Source: Scleroderma bovista (lineage: Eukaryota > Basidiomycota > Agaricomycetes > Boletales > Sclerodermataceae). Taken from it: a stretch of 64,000 nucleotides of DNA. The translations under genes and the position numbers were made by a program. Positions 55,228-64,000 of this stretch are shown here, in pieces. The stretch is taken from NCBI GenBank assembly GCA_037178675.1, contig JAYMGJ010000311.1, positions 62,001 to 126,000 on the forward strand. The letters are read 5' to 3'. Under the pieces are notes generated by a model, which saw only the letters and a list, made by a program, of their open reading frames with translations, did no database searches and was not told the DNA's origin. Within the stretch, counting starts at the first letter, position 1, and the number at the start of each line of letters is the position of its first letter.

Positions 55228-55876
55228 TACTCATTGTAATGCCACGTAGTTTGGAGTCGGAGCACCTGAAACACAGACCTTACATAAAACCACGTTATTC
55301 GCGGACAACGAAAAAAAGGGGAACAATTTCTAACTGGTAACTGCAACTTGAAACATTCCTCATGTACATGCAACTAGCAGAACCTGACCCTTCCTTTGAT
55401 TAAGTTCCTCCTAATACGGGTAGGCATTGCCGACCGCGAATGCAATCATCGAATCCACATCATCTTCTGCCGAGCGGTTCTAATTTCCGAACCAAAGGAA
55501 AATCAACAACTGAATGTCCGCATGCTTGAATTCAAACTACATCCTTACTACACCCTCCGCCATACCATACAGGGAAAAGGAACCAAAGTAAGACCAGGTG
55601 GCAGCTAGATGCCATTCGACGTCGCAGTTTCAGGTGCAAAGCGAATACCTACTCTATAACCGTCATGTAGGAAGCATATATCGTAGCCAAAAGGAGTAAC
55701 CGGACCTGAACACAGCAAGCACTGGGCGTAACCCCCACAACCCTACAAGGCAAACGCAAGGCAAGACGCGCTATACAAAGCTTTCTGTTTGTTGCAGACC
55801 GCACATCCTCTCCTGGGCGTTCTCTGAAAAGTACTACAAACTAACAGGGGGGCGAAATTTACCACTGCAACCCAAG
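55228..55876. other. Intergenic stretch
   Basis: Promoter side of the F-box gene; only short frames and no motif. Confidence 0.45.
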
Positions 55877-56850
55877 ATGACGTACATGTCTGACCTCCCA
55901 GACGAACTCTTGCATGACATCCTCGCTGCAGCGTGCTGGATAGATGTCGACTTGTTTGCGGATACTCGCACAACTCCCAGATTTTCCACTGCTGAAACGT
56001 CCAAGGCTGGCGACAACGATAACTACCGATACCAGCCTAGTAGTGCTACCACCGTGCCACTCGTCTGCAGGCGATGGCTCAACGTGAGCACACCGCTCAT
56101 CTACGAGACCATTATCCTCCGTACGAGGCACCAGGCTCGGTGCCTGGCGCATACCCTGCTCAACGACTATACCTTGGGTCTGAACATCCGAAAACTGAGG
56201 ATTGAGGGCGGGATGGGCGTGCCAGTGAACAAAATATTGCATTTCGCGCCGAACATAACCCATTTTTTCGTTGAGCTGGTCGGAGACAAGGAAGAGAGCA
56301 CACTGGGTCTGAGGCCTGGACTGGAAGTTATTAACCCAACCGTGGTCATGTTGATGCATCGCGCTATGCCAAGGTACAACCGACGGATTTCGCCGCTCGT
56401 CGGGGAGCTGTGTGAATTCATACCAAAGTGGACGAATTTGGTACGGTGTCCAATTTATTGGCTAGAGCGCGCACTCGCTGATGGACATTCCAGACAACAC
56501 TGAGATATCCTTATAACCGTTCTCCAAGCCTTTCTTCCAAGGATCTCACAACTGCCATCGATAAAATCCCGAACTTGCACACTCTTTATGTTCCATGCGG
56601 CTATTCAATCGACACAACATTGTTGGTCTCGTTGCTTGGGAACGTGGGGGATAAAGTGAAGGAGATCTACAGTGAGGCTCCCCTGGTCGTAAATGACGAC
56701 AGTCGCATGTTTTTGACTCTGGAAGATTTCGCCAAATTGCGACAAAAAGTGTTATTCCCCGTACCTGGCCCATGGACAATGAGACCTTACAAGGTCTGCA
56801 CAAGGGCTGATGGGTGGGTTGGGCCATCTTCTATGTGCTCGGCTGACTAA
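55877..56850 (+). CDS. F-box protein
   Basis: Exons 55877-56440 and 56494-56850 give 306 residues. The N-terminal F-box reads MSDLPDELLHDILAAACW..., then VPLVCRRWLNVSTPLIYETIIL, the usual LP-E-L-I...VC+RW pattern of mushroom F-box proteins. The rest has leucine-rich-repeat-like spacing (NIRKLRIEGG, LHFAPNITHFFVEL, IPNLHTLYVP). Such proteins hook substrates to SCF ubiquitin ligases. A further intron (GTGGGT donor after RADG, acceptor near 56863) would instead end the protein at about 56896 with MDLIWTHGRQ. Agaricomycetes have very many members, so no orthologue can be named. Confidence 0.82.
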
Positions 56851-56907
56851 TTGTGCACAATAGAATGGATCTTATCTGGACGCATGGACGACAGTAGTCA
56901 AGTCCAA

Positions 56908-57887
56908 CTATGTGCGGATTCGGCTTTGTTCTGTACCTTGTCTTATGCAGCCTGTGCTTTCACTTTCACCGACTCGAACTCCGACTGTTGAACCCATCTC
57001 AGATGACGCGGTAATCTTATCAGAGAGAAGAATACCTACCTTTGCTTTGCTTTGTATGTCACAGTAGTCTTTGTGTAATCCACATTCCGTCTTTCCCTGC
57101 TTTCCCGCCCACCGCCCGGCCCGCTCGCCTGCGTCACCCTCACCACTCTTGGACGTGCTATGCCAATCCCCAACACTCCTGTATCCTTGATCTAATAGCT
57201 TGTTCCGTGGAACGTTGTTTTCCTTGATGTACTGATCAACTTGGGGAAATGTCCATGCGAACAACGGATTCAGCTTTAAGAGTCCTGTGCTGTCCACTTC
57301 GAGCGGCTGCAATAATGCCCGCTCAGCCCCCTGAGATGCCCGTCGACCTGTTATCACAGATTGTACGTCGAGTTCTTTATATGCGCGGCGGCCTGGCTCG
57401 ACCTGGCTCCAGGTCAATTAGTCAACACCCTGCGCAGTCAGATAAACCGCCATGCCTTGACCACATAGTCGTATATGTCCTCATATTTCTCCCACAATTT
57501 CTCTCCCCACTTCTTCTCAAAATCCTCTACCGTCTGACACTCGTCAGGCTTGAATACCTGTGTTTTCACACCATACCGCTTTTCAATTTCACTGACCAAC
57601 TCATATGTCTCCGGGAAATGATACAACGTATCGATGAATATGAGCGGAGGTCTTGATTCTGGCGGTGCGAGCTTGGACAACATATCAATCGCGACAAGGC
57701 CGGTGAGGCCAAATGCAGTGGTTTGGTAAATTCTAGGGAGATGCTCGATTGCCCATGAAAGGATGAACTGGGGATCCAGGGTACGGAGATGATCGTTGAT
57801 CTTGGCGAGTTTCTCGGTAGAGAGCGGGAGCTGGAGCGGTTTCTCAAACATTGACTCTGACATCGCGATTGGGGAGTCTGTAGACAT
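56908..57887 (-). CDS. MET16: MET16, phosphoadenylyl-sulfate (PAPS) reductase
   Basis: Exons 57887-57456 and 57402-56908 give 308 residues. Hallmarks: AFGLTGLVAIDML, PLIFIDTLYHFPETYELV, KRYGVKTQVFKP, YDYVVK|VEPGRRAYKEL, SVITGRRASQGAER, LNPLFAWTF, LLDQGYRSVGDWHST and the catalytic cysteine motif KTECGLH. The enzyme reduces PAPS to sulfite and adenosine 3',5'-bisphosphate with thioredoxin, a step of sulfate assimilation toward cysteine and methionine. The intron joining VVK to VEP seems to use a GC donor (57455-57454) because the nearest GT donor would remove two conserved residues. The C-terminal tail after ECGLHKDYCDIQ is longer than usual and may reflect a missed last intron. Confidence 0.92.
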
Positions 57888-60241
57888 CGAATGCAGCTAT
57901 TTGGAATAAGGTGTAGATCGGATGGTGAGCAGTCATGGGGATATATCTGAGCTGGCGATATCATCCATGATGTCGATTGCGTTAGAATGACCGCAACTGT
58001 CGCTGACAAATCACCTCAATCACCCTTCCCCGAAAATATCCGTTAACTATCTGCACCATTATTAGCAATCGATTAGCCGTGACTACGTTGGTACTCATAT
58101 TACACTCACAACATTCTGATCATCACCCCCCAAAAATGCCTTAATTAACACTGAGCTCGAGTTGCTTTGCTAGCTATCCAGTGTGTTTCGTTACAACGCA
58201 CAAAAAGTGGCAGGAAGTATTGTCAACGTGTGTGATGGATAGCAGTACACCATCCCTCACAGCATTCTGGTCCTTGGTACCCGCATCTAGTAGTGAATGC
58301 GGAATGGAGTGGAGCCTTTTCCTCGGATCTCCATGGCCTACATCTATTTGGGAGACCTCATGGCCTCGGGCTCACTGATCCAATAAATCATAGATACTCT
58401 TCACGGGTCAGACTCCCACACCCCGCATGTTCTTAGGCACATATATGACACTATCGATGTAGATTGGGATGGGGGCATCGGCTCTGACTTGGGGATATGA
58501 ACACATAGGTAGGAACTTGCCTGCGTAAAATGTGACGGAACCAGGGCCGTAAGTGCTCTCTATTCGTTCTGATGCCGTATTGGCTGATCGCGTTCACGGA
58601 GATACTCGAATTTGTCGATGGATTCCACTCACCTCCGTTCACAAACTAAGTTACTGTTCCAACATCACTGCCTCGTCGAAATGTGCTTCGTTATGTTCCT
58701 CGGATCTCAAACTTCTTGGTCTCATGGATTAGGGAATATCCAGTGGTCATGTAAATACGACTATCCCAGTGTACAGGATGGTCAGTTGGGGCTGCAGTTT
58801 TAGTAGTATTTGCTTCTACTATATTCAAACAGCCTGGGTGCCGCTCGGCCACTCACCTTTCTACTTTGTACTTGGGAAATCTGTTCAAACCGACCCCGAG
58901 ATCGAAAAATTGGAGACTTCCAGCAACGTAGAGTCGACCTCTCCATTCCTGCAATAATGAATAAGGTCAACTATCCTTCCCGATACCTAACCAAGCGTGC
59001 GGCACGGATGTGCTGGCAAAAGAAGCTCATCGTTTGCCCTAAGGGGGTATAGGAGGACACTGTAGACCCTGCAGCGGCGTATGCAAAAATTATTAACCGT
59101 GATAACTAAAGCATTCCAGATTCTGCCACGTACATACAAATTGGCTGCGCGGTTCTAATGCAACCACAACCTTACTTGGCCACGTCCAAGGCAATGCCCA
59201 AGCTAGTTGTTCGAGCCATGCGAAACATTCTTTCCTGTGATTGCAGGAAGCGAAGAGCGAGCTGATTTTAATTTCGACTGATGTTCGATAAAACACACTC
59301 ATATACGAGCCATTGGTGATCCTGTGCAGTAAGACAAGGGGTTGAAATACCTTCTTTAGGAACGCGAGTGGCGATAGTTAGGAGCTATAAAACTTTTCGA
59401 TTGTAGGCTGTGGGAGAAACATAATTACTATTGCACGGAAGCTTTTCTTAACGCGGCGATTGCCTCGCAAGATTTGGGGCGTTTGCATCGATTGAGGAAA
59501 TCGTAACAGAAGAACATGCTGCAGGACATGGTGGTACTTCTGTGAGAACGGATGGGGTGATGGCTGGTTGACCATAGAAGACTCACGTGTCCACATGGAA
59601 TCGTTGTAAAACGTGCAGTATGAACGCAACATAGCAGCACTTTGCCAGGAATCTTAGAATCCAGTATCTCGGGTCAAAAATACGTAAATTCATGGCGAGA
59701 CTCATCGGACTTACGGGTAGAGCAGGAGTTGCCTGGATAGAGAAAAACAGCTAAACAAGACAGGACGGCCATGTAAGGGAGCTGGTGCTTCGAATGGATT
59801 TTTCGAAGCTGGAGGGAATGGTGGGATACAATATTAAGTTCGTCCTGCGAGCACAAAAATCCCCGTAGCAGATTCAATCCTGACAAACAAATTTGAGAGG
59901 ATCGAATTTCCGAAACCGTATTGGAACCAAAGGGTTCCCTCGTATTTGAACGCCAAAACGGAGATCTTGTAAAAGTAGGCTTAAAGTACTCAATTACTTA
60001 CATGAGTAGCAGGCAGCCGGCTGTCTGAGTCGTAGGGGGCAGAGAGAAGCGACACAGCCACCTTGGACACCTGAACTGAACGGTCGGACTCGTCTTCTCC
60101 ACGAGCCTTACACTGTAGAGTTGGTGACACCCATTCCCGCTAAAACGAGAGGAGATTCCATTGTAGGCGGCTATCAGTCAAGGATAAGTCAAGTTAGCAC
60201 TAACCTATTCTCCAGAACTCCCTTCATTCGCCATATGCGCC
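57888..60241. other. 2.35-kb stretch, possible small gene on the minus strand
   Basis: Mostly without support. On the minus strand, 58724-58655 joined to 58583-58500 reads MRPRSLRSEEHNEAHF... HQYGIRTNREHLRPWFRHIL, which looks protein-like with a plausible intron, but its 3' joins are ambiguous and no family is recognised. The remainder holds short frames and presumably the MET16 and DSC2-like promoters. Confidence 0.35.
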
Positions 60242-61566
60242 ATGTCTTTCGAACATGCCTCTGTTACGAAAGGTCAGTGCAAGATACCAAGTCATGTCCC
60301 TGGCTATACTGTCTTATAGGACTCATGATGGCCTGCGCGCTGACGTCCATCTTCGCCGGGGTATTTGACGTGAAACATTACCTCCACCTTCAGGTTGGTG
60401 CAGCACCAGCATTAACGCCGGTGTCTTGACCTTTTCTTTGCAGTTTGTCCCTCACATATCTCGCTACTACCAGGTATCGTCGCACGCCCCTTGTTGCTCG
60501 AAGACGGCTGAGTCTGAAACAGCCATTGGGATTGTTTACTTCACTCTGATTAGTATTGGCGTCTCTTGACGCATACTCTCGCATTTTCCAACTCAAGCGA
60601 CCTGTTGCTTGCCGAGTTACTTCTGTATGTGGTCGCAGTTCACATCGAACGTCAGTTTGGAAGTGTCAAATTCGCGGTATGTTTTACCCGTCATAGTTGG
60701 CGTCGCCGTTGTGTCAGGTTGGCTGACCGATTGTTGTTAGTCATTTATGGTTATTTCTGCGCTGTTATCTACGATTCTGGAGTTTGTAGTGCTTATGCTC
60801 CTTCATCGCGTCGGCGTAAACCACATCCCATCTGGGCCAACTGCGGTCATCTTCACTATTCTGTATCAATGGTTTAGGCTGATCCCACCAGCTTACCGCT
60901 TCAGAGTATTCGGCGTACACCTAAGCAACAAGTCATTTACTTACATACTCGCTTCTCAAGTGAGTGCACACTCTTCCCGCTTCACATGGGCTCAATATAC
61001 CAATATTCTCAGCTCGCTTTGGGACACATACCAGGCTCACTCGCCTCCTCGTGTATAGGTGTCCTCGTCGGATATATATATCGGTCTGAAGTCATCAACA
61101 TAAAGACGTGGCGTGTATCTCCCACTGTCATCAATCTGTCCTCGCGCTTTCTGTTGCCCCTTATCGGGTCAACTCGCCCCCCGCGCCGTCTTAACCGCGC
61201 CCGGCCTGAGCGTTCGCATTCCACGACTGAATCGAACGATGAGATAATTACGACTGCCCCTTCATCATCACAGCGTGGTGAATTTGTCACTGGCGATGGC
61301 ACAGAGGGCAGCTCAGTAGTGCGTGAGTGGGTGAATGAGCTGACGGGGAGGACAGATGATGCTGTGTCAAGGATACGCACACCTGGTGAAACTGAAATTA
61401 CGCAGCTAACAAATATGTTTCCGGACACACCCCGGGATGTGATCATTACAACGCTTCAACGGAGGTATGGCGAAGTTCCCTATTGGGATTAACTGACTCA
61501 ACGTTTTTCTCTCGCAGCCCTAATGTTGAAACTGCTGTAGAGGTGCTCCTGACAACGTCGCGGTAG
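60242..61566 (+). CDS. DSC2/UBAC2-like rhomboid-fold membrane protein with C-terminal CUE/UBA
   Basis: Seven exons (60242-60272, 60320-60393, 60444-60473, 60554-60676, 60741-60959, 61013-61464, 61518-61566) give 325 residues. MSFEHASVTKGLMMACALTS begins a rhomboid-like membrane domain: FAGVFDVKHYLHLQFVPHIS, YYQYWRLLTHTLAF, LLAELLLYVVAVHIERQFG, SFMVISALLSTILEFVVLML, IPSGPTAVIFTILYQWF and LALGHIPGSLASSCIGVLVGY. A polar linker ends in a small ubiquitin-binding module (ITQLTNMFPDTPRDVIITTL, NVETAVEVLL). UBAC2/Dsc2 proteins recruit substrates and Cdc48 partners to ER or Golgi membrane ubiquitin ligases; in fungi the Dsc complex also cleaves SREBP. No rhomboid catalytic Ser/His is apparent, as expected for this pseudo-protease group. 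Confidence 0.87.
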
Positions 61567-62196
61567 GCGGACTGTTTATTGCATGCCCACTTCGCCGAGG
61601 GTCCATTGTGATCAGATGTCGCTATTTTGTGTCATGTCAATGTTAGTTTACTAATCTTATTGTGCCTTTGACTCGATCGATATCCCAAGCCGGCATTCCT
61701 ATACCCTTCCTTGGGTCCTGGCCTTCCAACTTCTCCCCAACCACAAATTTGTTTGAAGTTCCGGGGAGTTCAGTATCTCGCAGGCCGGCTTGATCAGGTG
61801 TCAGATATTGTTAAGATACGTTTAGTTTCGAGCTTGAAGTTTGAAAGGTGAGGTCTGGTTGATCCGAAATTGCTGCCTAAAAACAGCTGAAGAGGTCACT
61901 TCTCTGGTGGGGATTGGTGTGGTCTCCGTCTTCATTCGAGTCAGCGGACATCCCACTCTCTACAGCACCCAACTCAGTTGCTGTACACCAGGTGCCAATA
62001 GTATAGTATTCAACGAGGCAGTGCAACAGCATACACAGTCTATTACGATTCAAAATAGCCAAATGACCGCATTAGATGCCTACTTAGATGTGAATTACTG
62101 CCAGAAAGAAATTGTGCCCCAATGCTCCGCAGGAAAAGACTGCAGTAAAAAAGGATAGTAATGCTTATCTATTAGCGTCTATCAAAGGGAAAACAC
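61567..62196. other. Convergent intergenic region
   Basis: 3' flank of the DSC2-like gene and of the zinc-finger gene. A short open frame at 61841-62158 (+) has no motif. Confidence 0.45.
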
Positions 62197-62823
62197 TTAT
62201 TCGGGAACAGAATTGTGGGGCGCACTCTTTCGTTTCTTGCCCAAGTGAACCTCCGTTCGGTGCCGTATCAAACTGCCTCTTGTCATCGTTCGCTGGCAAC
62301 CGTCCCATTCGCAAATGACCCTTTGTTTGCGGCGTCTTCCAGGCAGAACATGCTCTGTAGGACCAGATACACTAGATGACGGTGTGCAATCTGTCTTCGA
62401 ACCTCCCGTAGCTAAGTTCTCCTGACATCGAAGTCTTGGATGTTGAGTTGCAATGAATGACTGCTCAGATAGAATCCCAGTTTGGAAAAGGTCTGCGCTT
62501 CTACCGGGAAGTGTATGATAGTATGGATTGTAAGATTCGGGGATTGCAACTTCATTGAAAGTTTGAGAGGATAAATGGATCCTGCCACTCTGGAATTCTT
62601 CTTGAGTGGCTGCAGATTGCGCAACGCGTGGACTAGCTACACCAGGGAAAATGCATGAAGCCGACCGAAAATTTGGTTGCTGTGTGGTCTGCGGTGTGAA
62701 ACCGGGATCGGGGATATGGTGGTGCCTGCTAGGGGAATTACCGTCCGCGGGCTCGAATGCGATAGCGGCAAACAACCGTCCACCATGGGTTCTTGTCGCT
62801 GAGGGAGATTTTGACCCCGCCAT
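62197..62823 (-). CDS. Single C2H2 zinc-finger protein
   Basis: One uninterrupted frame of 208 residues starting MAGSKSPSATRTHGG. The first 160 residues are low-complexity (His, Pro, Ser, Gln). Near the C-terminus is one zinc finger: VICEWDGCQRTMTRGSLIRHRTEVH, Cys171, Cys176, His188, His193 (C-x4-C-x11-H-x4-H), preceded by a basic GRRRKQR and followed by GKKRKSA, which could be nuclear-localisation signals. Mushroom genomes hold many such short one-finger proteins of unknown role. An upstream exon is possible because the frame stays near a promoter-less start. Confidence 0.62.
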   Translation of the reverse strand: MAGSKSPSATRTHGGRLFAAIAFEPADGNSPSRHHHIPDPGFTPQTTQQPNFRSASCIFPGVASPRVAQSAATQEEFQSGRIHLSSQTFNEVAIPESYNPYYHTLPGRSADLFQTGILSEQSFIATQHPRLRCQENLATGGSKTDCTPSSSVSGPTEHVLPGRRRKQRVICEWDGCQRTMTRGSLIRHRTEVHLGKKRKSAPHNSVPE

Positions 62824-64000
62824 GCACTGGGTTCGGGGGGTCCGTAAATTTGTTCTGATGAGTACAGGGGTCTAGTCCTCAAGAAATCAAGCCATGAAAC
62901 ATGTCAAATGACGCCGCGCACCGACCTCGAGTCTAAGACCGCTCCGACCAAATCATGCACATCCGTGATTGCACGAATATTCACGGGTAGGGACGAGCGT
63001 CTACCATGGTACTTTGTGCTGATAAAATGTATATTCAGAAACTGGGAGCATAGACAGGGAAGCCCTGGGTTACCTTGTTACAGGATCTGTAAGGGTATTA
63101 GAGTTCGCTGATGTTTGTCCGTGCGGGGAACGCACATATATTCTTTTAGCAGCAAAAGTGAGCAGCAGAAGATGCACAGTCACAAGACTCACCCTTCACC
63201 TCCGTTATTAGACATGAATGAGGCAATGAATTTGGGGGGAAAGTATTTCGAATGAGAGAAGCCACAAAATCAATGGTTTGTGGACTTTATATCGGACTGA
63301 ACAGTTTCACAGGACAGTCCATTCGAGCACCAGGCGTGGCTAAACACCAAAGTTAGAACACCAGTTACTCAGGCGTGTGACGAAGCGAAGAGGCCAAAAA
63401 CACACCATTCACAGACCCAATATTGGGACCACTGGATAACATTGCAATGCAACGCCAGAGCAACTCAGTTCTGGTCGTCAAGGCTACAGAGACTGAGGTA
63501 GCCCGTTATAATTATAATTGACTTCGCTGCTGTTCAGGTTGTTGATGGTGGTGTGGCACCGTAGAATGCTGCGGGCAACCCAGGAGTCCCTAGATCATAT
63601 GGAGGGACGAATAGCCTCGATGGCTAGGCAAGGAACCATTGTGACACAGTATACACTGGAGGTCCTTGTGCGGTTCATTTTATGTGAACTGTATGAATTA
63701 TTCCCTGTTCGAAGTTAGTAATGGGTATGATATCGATATCACAAGTCCATTCCTCTGACCCATCATGGTGCCGCGATGAACTCCAGGCTGTGGCTTTGGC
63801 TGGGACAAGTCAAGGGCCTGTGTGCGAGCACAGGAGGAGGTAGTAAAATCTTTACACCAGTGACCAGTGCCCCCGTCTTTGCATTGGCACAAACACGTGG
63901 CATCCCAACCTTCTTCGACAACACCGTCGTGGCGCAAGAGACGTAATTTGAAGTGTTCTTGTCTTCTATGTATCGTAGCCTTGAACTTCCATTCGGATCT
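62824..64000. other. Right-end stretch, nothing supported
   Basis: Short frames only (for example 63518-63718, +). No motif or splice model could be built before the window ends. Confidence 0.45.

Noticed and set aside
58378..58724. Minus-strand spliced ORF reading HQYGIRTNREHLRPWFRHIL
   Set aside because: Protein-like in part, but the 3' exon joins do not keep one frame with the best-looking continuation, and no family is recognised.

Overview
The window looks like nuclear DNA of an Agaricomycete-type basidiomycete (a mushroom-forming fungus). Genes are broken by many introns of about 45-65 nt with GT..AG ends. Fungal families are present (Zn2Cys6 regulator, YAF9, NOP14, ATG29, MET16, ING/PHD, an F-box protein) together with a scrap of a mushroom-type protein kinase. 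I saw no bacterial, organellar, rRNA, tRNA or CRISPR features. Exon joins were deduced by reading splice signals and reading frame together with remembered family motifs; nothing was searched in a database.

Layout. 1-7000: a YIH1/IMPACT homologue (-), a small secreted peptide gene (+), a kinase fragment followed by an array of hairpins, and a DUF1771-Smr protein (-). 7000-19500 is gene-dense: a Zn2Cys6 transcription factor (+), a DUF4598/NOPCHAP1-like protein (-) divergent from ATG29 (+), the proteasomal-shuttle protease DDI1 (+), a tandem DDI1 relative whose catalytic triplet is gone (+), then SPT3 (-) divergent from an ING-family PHD protein (+). 19436-30593 is an 11-kb stretch with no gene I can support, ending at a GATA factor (+, 30594-32106) whose frame appears to shift. 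32107-37515 again holds nothing I can name. 37516-53517 is a dense block: YAF9 (-), a very large ATR/Mec1 checkpoint kinase (-), NOP14 (-) divergent from COA3 (+), and an RNase III with a dsRBD (-). 53518-64000: a 974-bp element with perfect 42-bp inverted ends, an F-box protein (+), PAPS reductase MET16 (-), a DSC2/UBAC2-like membrane protein (+) and a C2H2 finger protein (-).

Functional themes are housekeeping and regulation: chromatin (SPT3, ING, YAF9), genome surveillance (ATR, DDI1), ribosome and snoRNP biogenesis (NOP14, the NOPCHAP1-like protein), autophagy and protein quality control (ATG29, DDI1, DSC2-like), sulfate assimilation (MET16) and translation control (YIH1). Three start-to-start divergent pairs share promoters of only 105-136 bp.

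The observations most worth follow-up are the DDI1 tandem relative that keeps the retroviral-protease-like fold but has Gly-Cys-Ser where Asp-Ser-Gly should be; a 1.38-kb stretch without a single CpG that covers the 3' half of the RNase III gene; the inverted-repeat element; the hairpin array with constant 8-nt loops; and a cysteine-free secreted peptide precursor with a dibasic processing site.
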